Assembly (NCBI RefSeq): GCF_024160145.1
Contig: NZ_JAMYWQ010000006.1
Coordinates: 62,001 to 126,000 of the forward strand
Direction of reading: 5' to 3'
DNA length: 64,000 nucleotides
From: Serratia nevei
GTDB lineage: Bacteria; Pseudomonadota; Gammaproteobacteria; Enterobacterales; Enterobacteriaceae
In this document: positions 39,124 through 47,579 of the stretch, piece by piece
How the letters are laid out: every line of letters begins with the position of its first letter
How positions within the stretch are numbered: the stretch's first letter is position 1
The notes under the pieces: generated by a model
What the model saw: only the letters and a program-made list of their open reading frames with translations
What the model was told of the DNA's origin: nothing
Databases searched by the model: none
Position numbers and translations under genes: made by a program

Positions 39124-41292
39124 ATGGCTTACCGAAATCCACTGGCGGCGTTGATGCCGCTGTTTGTCTCACTCTTTCCTTATACCGCTGCGGCGCAGGC
39201 CGATCGTGACGAGGTGTTGACCGTCACCGGCAGCGCGTTATCCCCCGCGACGGAAAGCGCATCCGGCGCCGGTTTTAAAACGCTGGATATTGAACTCGGG
39301 CCGCTGGGCACCAGGGCGTGGATTGATACGCCTTATTCTTCCACCACCGTGACCCAACCGATGATTAAAAATCAGCAGGTGAAAAGCGTCGCCGAATTGC
39401 TGAAATATTCCCCGAGCACGCAGATGCAGGCTCGCGGCGGCATGGACGTTGGGCGGCCGCAAAGCCGCGGCATGCAGGGCAGCGTGGTGGCGAACAGCCG
39501 CCTGGACGGGCTGAACATCGTCTCCACCACCGCATTCCCGGTGGAAATGCTGGCACGGCTGGACGTCCTCAACAGCCTGACCGGCGCCCTGTACGGCCCG
39601 GCGAGCCCGGCCGGGCAGTTCAATTTTGTGGCCAAACGCCCGACGCCGCAAACGCTCCGCGAGGTGACGCTCGGGTATCAGAGCCGCAGCGCATTCAGCG
39701 GCCACGTCGATCTCGGCGGCCATCTCGACGACGACAATACGTTTGGTTATCGCATCAATGCCCTCAACGAAGAGGGCGAAGGCAGCGTTGACGACAGCAC
39801 GTTGCGCCGTCGGCTGTTGGCCATGGCGTTCGACTGGAATATCAAACCGGGCACGCAGCTGCAGCTGGACGCCAGCCATTACGAGTTCCTGCAAAAGGGC
39901 TATCCCGGCGGCTTCAGCTATGGGCCGAATGTTCCGTTGCCCTCCGCCCCTAATCCGCAGAATAAACACCTGGCGCTTGAGACGGCGGGCAACGATCTGA
40001 GCACCGACACCCTCAGCACGCGTCTGATTCATTACTTCAATGACGATTGGTCGGTGACGGGCGGCGTAGGATGGCAGCAAGCGGATCGCGCCATGCGATC
40101 GGTATCCAGCACGATTCTGAACGGCGATGGCGATATCAAACGCTCGATGAGCGACTCCAGCGCCTCGGGGCGATTCCGGGTGTTGAGCAATACGCTGGCG
40201 CTGAACGGCCATGTCGATACCGGTTCGGTGGGGCATGAGTTGGCGCTCGCCACGACGGGCTATCTCTGGTCTATCTACAGCGGCAAAGGGGCCAGCCGGC
40301 GTTACGATTTAGGCATCAGCAATATCTACCACCCGTCTGCGATGCGCGAGCCGGATGACGGAAAAATGCCGAAGAACGGCGCGCGCTATAAAGCCAGTGA
40401 GAACAGCCAGCAGAGCATAACGTTTGGCGATACGCTGACATTCAATCCACAGTGGTCGGCGATGCTCTATTTAAGCCAAAGCTGGCTGCAAACGCGGAAT
40501 TACAGCGCTGACGGCAAGAAAATCGAAGAAGACAATCAGCAGGGGTTGAGCCCGAACGCGGCGTTGATGTACAAAATCACCCCGACGCTGATGGCCTATG
40601 TCAGCTATGCCGATTCTCTGGAACAGGGGGGGACGGCGCCGCTCGGCGAAGGCGTGAAGAACGAAGGGCAGACGCTTAAACCCTATCGCAGCCAACAGTA
40701 TGAGATTGGCCTGAAAGCCGATGTGGGAGAGATGGCCCTGGGGGTAGCGCTGTTTCGCCTGAAACGGCCGTTCGCTTATGTCGACTCTGCAGACAGGATC
40801 TACAAGGAACAGGGCGAACAGGTGAACCATGGCCTGGAGCTGACGGCCGCCGGCCGCGTGGATGAAGGGCTGAGCCTTTATGGCGGCGTCACGTTGCTCG
40901 ATCCGCGGCTGAAAGAGACGGTTTCCGACAGCACACGCGATAAACGCGTGGTCGGCGTGCCGAAGGTGCAGGCCAATATGCTGGTGGAATACAGCTTGCC
41001 GTCGATGCCGCAATGGGTATACAGCGCCAATGTGCACTATACCGGCAGGCGCGCGGCGAACGATACCAACAGCGCCTGGGCCAATGGTTACACCTCGCTG
41101 GATCTGGGCACGCGCTATGCCACCCGCATTCAGTCGGTGCCGGCGACCTTCCGTTTGGCCGTCAATAACGTCACCAATGAGCGCTACTGGGCGTCCCTTT
41201 TCCCTTCGGGCACGGATGGCAACGGCGGTTCGTCCAGCGCCTTCCTCGGCGGCGGCCGTGAAGTGCGCGCCTCCGTCACGTTTGACTTCTGA
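39124..41292 (+). CDS. TonB-dependent outer-membrane siderophore receptor
   Basis: The 722-residue precursor has a signal peptide of about 25 residues (ending TAAAQA), a TonB box DEVLTVTG directly after it, a plug domain (about 50-190; includes GQFNFVAKRPT) and a 22-strand barrel ending in the C-terminal Phe (REVRASVTFDF). Its type is that of ferric-siderophore receptors; the ligand cannot be told. The start is uncertain: an ATG three codons earlier (39115) is also possible and neither has a good ribosome-binding site. The binding-protein gene follows eight bases later, so the two form an operon. Confidence 0.88.
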   Translation: MAYRNPLAALMPLFVSLFPYTAAAQADRDEVLTVTGSALSPATESASGAGFKTLDIELGPLGTRAWIDTPYSSTTVTQPMIKNQQVKSVAELLKYSPSTQMQARGGMDVGRPQSRGMQGSVVANSRLDGLNIVSTTAFPVEMLARLDVLNSLTGALYGPASPAGQFNFVAKRPTPQTLREVTLGYQSRSAFSGHVDLGGHLDDDNTFGYRINALNEEGEGSVDDSTLRRRLLAMAFDWNIKPGTQLQLDASHYEFLQKGYPGGFSYGPNVPLPSAPNPQNKHLALETAGNDLSTDTLSTRLIHYFNDDWSVTGGVGWQQADRAMRSVSSTILNGDGDIKRSMSDSSASGRFRVLSNTLALNGHVDTGSVGHELALATTGYLWSIYSGKGASRRYDLGISNIYHPSAMREPDDGKMPKNGARYKASENSQQSITFGDTLTFNPQWSAMLYLSQSWLQTRNYSADGKKIEEDNQQGLSPNAALMYKITPTLMAYVSYADSLEQGGTAPLGEGVKNEGQTLKPYRSQQYEIGLKADVGEMALGVALFRLKRPFAYVDSADRIYKEQGEQVNHGLELTAAGRVDEGLSLYGGVTLLDPRLKETVSDSTRDKRVVGVPKVQANMLVEYSLPSMPQWVYSANVHYTGRRAANDTNSAWANGYTSLDLGTRYATRIQSVPATFRLAVNNVTNERYWASLFPSGTDGNGGSSSAFLGGGREVRASVTFDF

Positions 41293-41300
41293 GAGGCGCT

Positions 41301-42296
41301 ATGAGAGTCGTACGGTTTCCTGTACTGGCGCTGTTGGTTGGCGCTTTGTTGAGCGACGGGCTGCTGGCTGCGGCGCCCGCGAACGAAACGCGCATTGCCT
41401 CGCCGTGGCCCGCGCAAAACGCCGTCATTGCGATGTTGGGCTATGGCGACAGCATCGTCGGTACGTCGAACGTCGCGAAACAGATCCCGTTGTTCCGCCA
41501 AAGTCTGCCACATATCGATACCGTGCCTGTGGTGAGCGTGAACAGCGGGCAGGAGCTGAATCCGGAGCAGATCATTGCGCTCGGCACCCGGTTGCTGTTC
41601 GTGCCTGACGGTATGAAAGTGCCGCAGCCGGATGTGCTTGAACGGGCTGGGGTGCGCGTATTGGCGTTTAAAGCCAATTCGATGGCGGCTCTGCGCGCGC
41701 GGGTGCTGAAAACCGGCGCCGCGCTGGGGCCGGATGCGCAGGAAAAAGCGCAGGCGTACGATCGCTATTTTTCTCGCAATGTGGCGCGCGTCGCCGAGCG
41801 GCTGAAAGATTTGCCGCCTGCGCAGCGCGTCCGCGTTTATCACAGCATGGGCAGCCCGCTGTTCACCTCCGGGCGGCCTTCGCTTAACCAGGATTGGATG
41901 GATCTGGCCGGCGCCGTCAACGTGGCGGAAACGTGGTTTGGCCGGAAAAAAGAGGGGGCGGGTGAGGTGGCGCTGGAGCAAATTGTAGCCGCCAATCCGC
42001 AGGTGATAGTGGCGATGAACAGGCGCGATGCCGAAGAGATACGCACCTCCGCGCAATGGCGGGGCATCGATGCCGTTTTGCGGCATCGGGTGGTGGTCAA
42101 TCCCAAGGGGATGTTCTGGTGGTGCCGCGAGACCAGCGAAGAGGCGCTGCAGTTTTTATGGTTGGCGAAGACGCTCTATCCAGCGCGTTTTGCCGACATT
42201 GACCTGCGCGAAGAGACGAGAAGTTTTTATCGGGACTTTTTCGGCCTGGCGCTCACTGCGGCGCAGATTGACGCTATTCTTAATCCCCCCGCTTGA
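41301..42296 (+). CDS. ABC-transporter periplasmic binding protein, iron-siderophore/cobalamin type
   Basis: The 331-residue precursor has an N-terminal signal peptide (MRVVRFPVLALLVGALLSDGLLAAAPA). It is of the class III binding-protein kind (FecB/BtuF/FhuD-like): IGTSNVAK-type first lobe (GYGDSIVGTSNVAKQIPLFRQ), NPEQIIALGTRLLFVPDG, a long linking helix, then LNQDWMDLAGAVNVAE and ANPQVIVAMN. It should carry the ligand taken up by the receptor encoded just upstream. No permease or ATPase gene follows. GAGG lies four bases before the ATG. Converges on tyrP through a GC-rich hairpin. Confidence 0.85.
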   Translation: MRVVRFPVLALLVGALLSDGLLAAAPANETRIASPWPAQNAVIAMLGYGDSIVGTSNVAKQIPLFRQSLPHIDTVPVVSVNSGQELNPEQIIALGTRLLFVPDGMKVPQPDVLERAGVRVLAFKANSMAALRARVLKTGAALGPDAQEKAQAYDRYFSRNVARVAERLKDLPPAQRVRVYHSMGSPLFTSGRPSLNQDWMDLAGAVNVAETWFGRKKEGAGEVALEQIVAANPQVIVAMNRRDAEEIRTSAQWRGIDAVLRHRVVVNPKGMFWWCRETSEEALQFLWLAKTLYPARFADIDLREETRSFYRDFFGLALTAAQIDAILNPPA

Positions 42297-42302
42297 GCGG
42301 AC

Positions 42303-42324
42303 TCGGGGCCGTTTCGGCCCCCGA
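42303..42324. terminator. Hairpin between converging binding-protein gene and tyrP
   Basis: TCGGGGCCG, TTT loop and CGGCCCC-C-GA pair with one bulge, within the 33-base gap between stop codons. No long T-run, so it may be a weak bidirectional terminator. Confidence 0.6.
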
Positions 42325-42329
42325 ATACG

Positions 42330-43538
42330 TTACCCTACCGCCGGCAGCATGCCGCTGGCGATGCCCAGTTGAATGGCGATCACCGTCACCCCGCAGACAA
42401 ACACCAGCGCCAGCGCAGGCGTACCGCCCCAGACGCGATACTGCGCCTGATGTTTTTGCCGCGTTTTCCACACCAGCAGCGAAGGCAACAGCAGCGCCAG
42501 CACCGACAGGGCGATGGCGGCGAATCCCAGCGCCAGCACGAAGCCGCGCGGATAGAACAGCGCGAAGGCCAGCGGCGGCAGGAAGGTGATGGCGCCGGTT
42601 TGCAGGCGGCCGCGCACGTTGTCTTGCCGCTTGAACAGGTCAGCCAGGAAATCGAACAGCCCAAGCGCCACGCCGAGGAACGAGGTCGCCAGCGCCAGAT
42701 CGGCGAACAGGTGCACCGCCAGTTCGACGTGCGGCGAAGCCACCGCGTCTCGCACCGCCTGCAACAGGCCGTTCAGCCCGGCCTGCTGCGCCAGAATGCC
42801 GACGAAGGTGTCGGAGCTGATGCTGCCCAGCGTCGCCAGTTGCCAGAAGATATAGGCCAACAGCGGGATCGCGCTGCCGATGATAAACACCCAGCGCAGT
42901 TTGCGAATGTTGCCGCCCATGTAGTTGACGATGCTCGGCACGCTGCCGTGGAAGCCGAAGGAGGTGAAGATCACCGGAATCGCCGACAGCGCCAGGCCTT
43001 GCTCCAGCGGCAGCGTCATCAGGTTGGTCTGGTGGATATTCGGCAACATCAGGCCGAGCATTACCACCAGAAACACCACTTTGGCGCTGAACAGGATGCG
43101 GTTGAACAAATCGACCGAGTGGGTGCCGATGCATACCACGCCGCCGGCCACCAGGGTGAACAGCAGGACGCCGAGCGACACCGGGAAGTCTTGCGACGTC
43201 CATTGACTGATGCTGGTGGCGAGCAGTTCGCCGGCACCGCTGATGTAGGCGGCGGTCAGAGCGTACATCAGGAACATCATGCTGAAGCTGGTCAGCCATT
43301 GGCCGCCGCCGCCGAGATAACGTTTGGCGAGGGTACCCAGGCCGGTATCCGCTTGCTCGTGCTGGTAAACCTCCACCAGCAACAGCGCGGTGTAACACAT
43401 CAACAGCCACAGCCCGACCAGTAAGGCCAGCGTGACGCCGAAGCCGACGCCGGCCGCCGCCAGCGGCATCGCCAGCATCCCGGCTCCAATGGTGGTGCCC
43501 GCCACGATAAAAACACTGCCAAGAGTGCGATTCTTCAC
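42330..43538 (-). CDS. tyrP: Tyrosine-specific permease TyrP
   Basis: The 402-residue inner-membrane protein of the hydroxy/aromatic amino acid permease family has about 11 transmembrane helices. It starts [33 protein letters not shown], the family N-terminus with the unwound TTIGAG motif, and is collinear with E. coli TyrP (403). It imports tyrosine by proton symport. Upstream on the same strand is a consensus TyrR box and a weaker neighbour box, supporting TyrP rather than Mtr or TnaB. Its place here is an insertion relative to E. coli. Confidence 0.9.
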   Translation of the reverse strand: MKNRTLGSVFIVAGTTIGAGMLAMPLAAAGVGFGVTLALLVGLWLLMCYTALLLVEVYQHEQADTGLGTLAKRYLGGGGQWLTSFSMMFLMYALTAAYISGAGELLATSISQWTSQDFPVSLGVLLFTLVAGGVVCIGTHSVDLFNRILFSAKVVFLVVMLGLMLPNIHQTNLMTLPLEQGLALSAIPVIFTSFGFHGSVPSIVNYMGGNIRKLRWVFIIGSAIPLLAYIFWQLATLGSISSDTFVGILAQQAGLNGLLQAVRDAVASPHVELAVHLFADLALATSFLGVALGLFDFLADLFKRQDNVRGRLQTGAITFLPPLAFALFYPRGFVLALGFAAIALSVLALLLPSLLVWKTRQKHQAQYRVWGGTPALALVFVCGVTVIAIQLGIASGMLPAVG

Positions 43539-43621
43539 GTTTTTTCTCTACCAGCCGAAAGATTTTGAAAATTATAGGTAACGATTTATGAGGATGGCAG
43601 GATAGTGGAAGCCCTAATTTG

Positions 43622-43662
43622 TGTCAAACCGACGTTACGCGATGTGTACAATAATGTTTACA
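43622..43662 (-). promoter_or_regulatory. TyrR boxes upstream of tyrP
   Basis: The strong box at 43645-43662, TGTACA-ATAATG-TTTACA, differs from TGTAAA-N6-TTTACA at one base. A weaker box at 43622-43639 (TGTCAA-ACCGAC-GTTACG) keeps the invariant G and C positions. Paired strong and weak boxes are the known arrangement for tyrP control by TyrR with tyrosine or phenylalanine. Confidence 0.7.
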
Positions 43663-43783
43663 TTGCGCCGGCCGGCATGGCGCATGAGGAACGGGCCGAT
43701 GGCTGAAATTATCCGCAGGCGGCTAGTGAAAAGTTATTTACGGGCTTCTATAGTGGAATGACCAAAAAATGTGGGAGAGATCA

Positions 43784-44980
43784 ATGTTAAGGGTGGAGAT
43801 GCTCAGCACCGGCGATGAGGTGCTGCACGGGCAAATTATTGATACCAACGCCGCCTGGCTGGCGGACTACCTGTTCCAGCAGGGGGTGCCGATGAGCGGG
43901 CGTGAAACGGTCGGGGACAGCCTCTCTGCGTTGATCGAGATCCTGCAGGAACGAAGCCATATCGCCGATGTGCTGATCGTCAACGGCGGCCTGGGGCCGA
44001 CCAGCGACGATCTCAGCGCGCTGGCCGCCGCCAAAGCCTGTGGCGTAGAGCTGGTCGAACGGGCCGACTGGCTGGCGCGCATGGAAGCCTATTTTGCCGA
44101 GCGCGGGCGGCCGATGGCCCCTTCCAACCGCAAGCAGGCGCAGATCCCAGCCAACGCAGAAATGCTGGATAACCCGGTGGGTACCGCCTGTGGGTTCGCA
44201 CTGCAGCTGAACCGATGCCAGATGTTCTTCACCCCCGGCGTGCCGTCGGAATTCAAAGTGATGGTTGAACAACAGATCGTGCCGCGTCTGCGCCAGCGTT
44301 TCACCTTGCCGTCGCCGCCGTTGTGCCTGCGCCTGACCACCTTCGGCACCTCCGAGAGCGATCTGGCCGCCGAGCTGGATGGCATGCCGCTGCCGCCGGA
44401 GGTGGTGCTGGGTTACCGTTCATCCAGCCCGATCATCGAGCTGAAGCTGACCGGGCCGGAAAGCCGGCGTGCGGAGATGGAGCAGGCCTGGCGGCGCGTG
44501 CGCGAGGTGGCGGGGGACAACTGCATCTTTGAAGGCACCGCCGGTTTGCCGGCGACGCTGACGCAGCGCCTGAATCAGCAAGGGCTGAAGCTGGCGTTGA
44601 GCGAGCAGTTCAGCGGCGGGTTGATCAATCTGCAGCTGCAGAGCGAAGGCGCGCCACTGGCGGGGGGAGAACTGCTGCCGGCGCACTGTATCGAAACGCT
44701 GGAAACGACGCTGGCGCGCGCCCGCTCGCTGGCGGAGTTGACCGGCGCACCGCTGGCGTTGGCGGTCAGCGCCATGCGCGACGAGCAGGTGAGCATTGCG
44801 CTGCACACGCCGCGCGGCGGCATTGGCCAAACCGTGCGTTATCGCGCGTCGCGCCACGGGCTGCGGCTGCGTCAGGAGTCGGTGGCGATGCTGGCGCTGG
44901 ATATGCTGCGCCGCTGGCTGAATGGAGGCCAGGCGTGTGGCAAAAACGCCTGGCTGGAGGTGGTGGATATTATCGAATGA
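43784..44980 (+). CDS. yfaY: CinA-like protein YfaY
   Basis: The 398-residue protein has an N-terminal molybdopterin-binding/COG1058 domain (about 1-170: MLSTGDEVLHGQIIDTNAAWLAD, VNGGLGPTSDD, PGVPSEF) and a degenerate C-terminal CinA/PncC domain. In E. coli, YfaY lacks the NMN deamidase activity of PncC; the C-terminal half here (LALSEQFSGGLINLQLQ) likewise departs from the active AESCTGG-type motif. Its role is unknown. GGGAGAGA lies just before the ATG. Divergent from tyrP. Confidence 0.9.
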   Translation: MLRVEMLSTGDEVLHGQIIDTNAAWLADYLFQQGVPMSGRETVGDSLSALIEILQERSHIADVLIVNGGLGPTSDDLSALAAAKACGVELVERADWLARMEAYFAERGRPMAPSNRKQAQIPANAEMLDNPVGTACGFALQLNRCQMFFTPGVPSEFKVMVEQQIVPRLRQRFTLPSPPLCLRLTTFGTSESDLAAELDGMPLPPEVVLGYRSSSPIIELKLTGPESRRAEMEQAWRRVREVAGDNCIFEGTAGLPATLTQRLNQQGLKLALSEQFSGGLINLQLQSEGAPLAGGELLPAHCIETLETTLARARSLAELTGAPLALAVSAMRDEQVSIALHTPRGGIGQTVRYRASRHGLRLRQESVAMLALDMLRRWLNGGQACGKNAWLEVVDIIE

Positions 44981-44983
44981 CGG

Positions 44984-46195
44984 TTATTGGCGCTGAGCTG
45001 CCTCATCGGTTTCACTGCTTTGCAGCAACCGTTCGGACGCCAGGCGTGAAAGACGTATCGCCTCTGTTCCCCGCGCTTGCAGCTCTGCGCCATAGGCCCT
45101 GAGCGCCTGCGCGGCGCTGCCGGCCTGCGCCAGATGCGTCGCCAGGCTGGCGGCGTCAGCCAGTGCGGTATTGGCACCAAGCCCTCCCGCCGGACTCATG
45201 GCGTGCACGGCATCGCCGAGAAAGGCGATGCGCTCGCTGTGCCACACCGGCATCTCCACCGTGACCTGCACCGCCCGCACGCTGAGCGACAGCGGATCCG
45301 TCTGCGCCAACAAATCTCGCAGTGCAGGAGCCCACCCCTGCGAGAAATGCCGCACGCGCGCCTGCAGCGCGGCAACGTCTTCCATCCGCGCCGGCCCGCC
45401 GAGCCGTTCAGCCGAGCCGATGCAGGCCCAATAGAGGTAGTCGTCGACCGGTGTGAGTCGGCAATCCGGCGCGTAGTCGGCCGCCAGCTGCACCATGGGC
45501 GCCTGAAAGCGCATCGGTTCAACCACCAGCGATAGGCCGTCGGCGAAGACGACCGACACGCCGCGCAGCAGTTCGGGAGCCAATTGGGCCAGGGTGGCCG
45601 CATCGAGCGGCGTTTTGCCGTACAGGGTGACCGCGCCGCGATCTGCGGGCCCTGCCTCGGGCAGGCAGCGTCGCCGCACCAGCGAGTTGACACCGTCGGC
45701 GGCGACCAGCACATCGACCCGCGCTTGCTCGCCGTTGGCGAACTGCAGTTCCACGCCCTGCGGCGTTTGTGCAAATTCACGCAGGGTATAGCCGAAGCGC
45801 ACCCGGTCTTGCAGACCCGCGAGCAGGATTTCGCGCAGCGTTTGCCGATGAACGCCGAGATCGCCGCTCGGCTCCCGCGCTTGCCGCTGGCTGGAGGGCA
45901 GCCAGTGCTCGGGGCGCCGGGCTTTGAGTGGAGCAAGCTGCGGATCCCACAGATTGCTCTCACCGCTGTTTTGCGCGCTGCCGGCGCAGAGCAACCGGTA
46001 ATGCGCCGGCGGCAGGCAGGCGGCTAACGCCTGCTGCCCCGTCGGATCGATACGCAGCCGGTAGCCCTGATCGCGCGCCTGCGGCGTGGTGTCGCGTTCA
46101 AACACCGTGGCGTGGATGCCGAAGCGGCGCAGCCCCTGAGCCAGACACAGCCCGCCGGGCCCGGCGCCGATAATGCCAATGTTGAGTGTTGCCAT
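44984..46195 (-). CDS. FAD-dependent monooxygenase
   Basis: The 403-residue group A flavin monooxygenase has the dinucleotide motif GIIGAGPGGLCLAQGLRRFG (residues 7-26, GAGPGG at 10-15), a VLVAADGVNSLVRR motif in the middle, and the FAD-ribityl motif LGDAVHAMSPAGGLGANTALADA (from about 327). Such enzymes hydroxylate aromatic compounds or modify antibiotics using NAD(P)H; the substrate cannot be assigned. The ATG at 46195 follows GAGGG by six bases. It is divergent from an AraC-type regulator, which likely controls it. Confidence 0.85.
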   Translation of the reverse strand: MATLNIGIIGAGPGGLCLAQGLRRFGIHATVFERDTTPQARDQGYRLRIDPTGQQALAACLPPAHYRLLCAGSAQNSGESNLWDPQLAPLKARRPEHWLPSSQRQAREPSGDLGVHRQTLREILLAGLQDRVRFGYTLREFAQTPQGVELQFANGEQARVDVLVAADGVNSLVRRRCLPEAGPADRGAVTLYGKTPLDAATLAQLAPELLRGVSVVFADGLSLVVEPMRFQAPMVQLAADYAPDCRLTPVDDYLYWACIGSAERLGGPARMEDVAALQARVRHFSQGWAPALRDLLAQTDPLSLSVRAVQVTVEMPVWHSERIAFLGDAVHAMSPAGGLGANTALADAASLATHLAQAGSAAQALRAYGAELQARGTEAIRLSRLASERLLQSSETDEAAQRQ

Positions 46196-46314
46196 TATGT
46201 TCCCTCTTGGGTCGGAGGCCACAAACGGTAGCGGCCGGAAGCATTTCATTATGTCGGCGCAGGAAAAGGTTGATATAACGGTATCTGGACTAAAAATAGT
46301 GATAAGTGGCCAAG

Positions 46315-47136
46315 ATGAACGATGACTTTCACTCCGCCGACGCGGATTGCAGCGAATGGCGGGCGGGCCCCTGGCTGATCGCCCTTGGCGGCCGCGATAC
46401 GGCAGGCCGGGAGTATCGGTTGGGCACGCGCGAATACGACTGGCATCAGCATGTGCGCGGGCAGCTGTTGTGCGTCGAAAGCGGGGTGCTGCATGTGCGG
46501 ACGGCGCAGGGCGATTGGGTACTGCCGCCGCAGCGGGCGGGCTGGATCCCGCCGGCGACGGAACATCGGGTGCAGGTCTGCGGCGCGCTGAGCGGTTGGA
46601 GCTTGCTGCTGGCGCCGGCGGCCTGTGCCGGTCTGGCGAATAAACCCTGCGTTATCGGTATCAGCGCCGTGCTGCAGGCGCTGGCTCAGCGGGCGCAAGC
46701 CTGGGACAAGCGCAGTGCGCTCACCCCGGAGCAGGATCGCATGGCGCAGGTGATGCGGGATGAGATACGTTTGGCGCCGACGGAGCCGCTGCATTTGCCG
46801 ATGTCGTCCCATCCGCGCCTGGCCGGTGTTCTGCAGGCCTTGCTGGCGCAGCCGGGGAGCGAACGTTCACTCGAGGCCTGGGCTGAATGGGGCGCGATGT
46901 CGCCACGCACGCTGCGGCGGCTGATGATCGGTGAAACGGGGCTGAGCTTTGCCCAATGGCGTCAGCAGGCCCGGTTGTCATATGCCTTGGCGAAGCTGGC
47001 CGAAGGTGAAACGGTGCTGCAGATCGCGGAAACGCTGGGGTATGCCTCGCCGAGCAATTTCATTGCCATGTTTCGCAAAGCCTTTGGCGATTCTCCGGCG
47101 CGTTATTTTTCCGCATCGGCAGGAAAGGGGCGCTAA
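46315..47136 (+). CDS. AraC-family transcriptional regulator
   Basis: The 273-residue protein has an N-terminal cupin sensing domain (about 20-110: EYDWHQHVRGQLLCVESGVLHVRTAQGDWVLPPQRAGWIPPATEH, with the His pair of a possible metal or ligand site) and a C-terminal double helix-turn-helix (about 160-265: MSPRTLRRLMIGETGLSFAQWRQQARLSYALAKLAEGETVLQIAETLGYASPSNFIAMFRKAFGDSPARYF). The class resembles NimR-type regulators. It is probably the regulator of the divergent monooxygenase. The ATG at 46315 is used; a GTG at 46306 is also possible. Confidence 0.85.
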   Translation: MNDDFHSADADCSEWRAGPWLIALGGRDTAGREYRLGTREYDWHQHVRGQLLCVESGVLHVRTAQGDWVLPPQRAGWIPPATEHRVQVCGALSGWSLLLAPAACAGLANKPCVIGISAVLQALAQRAQAWDKRSALTPEQDRMAQVMRDEIRLAPTEPLHLPMSSHPRLAGVLQALLAQPGSERSLEAWAEWGAMSPRTLRRLMIGETGLSFAQWRQQARLSYALAKLAEGETVLQIAETLGYASPSNFIAMFRKAFGDSPARYFSASAGKGR

Positions 47137-47215
47137 GCGAAATACTTTGAGGATAGTTATATATCCCTGATTAATCATAATCTTATAGGGGATATTCGCG
47201 GCGAGGGAATGCTGT

Positions 47216-47367
47216 TACTCTTTTGGCGGGTGCTTGAGACTGTTCGTCTTGGGCATTGTGTGACAAGGCGGATAGATGAAAGCCCCAGACTGACTCTCAA
47301 TCAGAATGGGGCTGCACATACCGCCTAGACACCGGTATGGTAGCCCCTTCACAGCAAGGAGGCAAGC
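47216..47367 (+). ncRNA. Structured leader of the hok-type mRNA
   Basis: The region upstream of the toxin gene keeps the layout of hok leaders: an extended -10 (TGT-TACTCT, 47213-47221), a GTGCTTGAGAC...GTCTTGGGC hairpin (from about 47230), a GATAGATGAAAGCCCC segment, a hairpin with arms GCCCCA (47282-47287) and TGGGGC (47307-47312), and a leader of about 55 further bases ending in AAGGAGG before the toxin ATG. A five-codon frame (MKAPD) begins at 47276. The antisense RNA on the opposite strand would bind here. The boundaries are estimates. Confidence 0.65.
47274..47330 (-). ncRNA. sok: Sok-type antisense RNA
   Basis: A good promoter on the minus strand has -35 TTGCCT (47360-47365) and -10 TACCAT (47337-47342), spaced 17 bases apart, the same position relative to the toxin start as the Sok promoter in plasmid R1. 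Transcription should begin near 47330 and end at the hairpin GCCCCA/TGGGGC followed by TTTC, giving an RNA of about 57 bases complementary to the toxin mRNA leader. It is expected to block toxin translation. Confidence 0.7.
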
Positions 47368-47520
47368 ATGCGCTTAAAGCATGTGTTTCACTCGCTAACC
47401 GTTGTATGTATTACGGTTTTGTTATTTATCTGGATGATAAGAGACTCGCTGTGCGAGCTGAAGATCTACCAGGAAAATATCACTATCCTGATCAGGTTGG
47501 CGTGTGAGGTGAAGCGGTAA
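47368..47520 (+). CDS. Hok/Gef-family type I toxin (PndA/HokA-like)
   Basis: The 50-residue product starts MRLKHVFHSLTVVCITVLLF, has one membrane segment (about 8-23), then WMIRDSLCELKIY and ends RLACEVKR. The Ser-Leu-Cys-Glu element after the membrane helix and the C-terminal Cys-Glu-Val-Lys/Tyr-Glu-Val-Lys-like end are the Hok family marks; the C-terminus most resembles PndA. Hok proteins insert in the inner membrane and depolarise it. An AAGGAGG ribosome site precedes the ATG by six bases. The frame is intact. It lies between an AraC gene and yfaE. Confidence 0.88.
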   Translation: MRLKHVFHSLTVVCITVLLFIWMIRDSLCELKIYQENITILIRLACEVKR

Positions 47521-47526
47521 TCATAG

Positions 47527-47549
47527 GGCGGGGGCAACCCCGCCTTCTG
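47527..47549 (+). terminator. Terminator of the hok-type mRNA
   Basis: GGCGGGG, GCAA loop and CCCCGCC form a perfect seven-base-pair stem, then TTCTGG; it lies between the toxin stop and the 3' end of yfaE. Confidence 0.65.
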
Positions 47550-47579
47550 GTCTCCAGGCGCGGTTTCCGGCACCCGACT

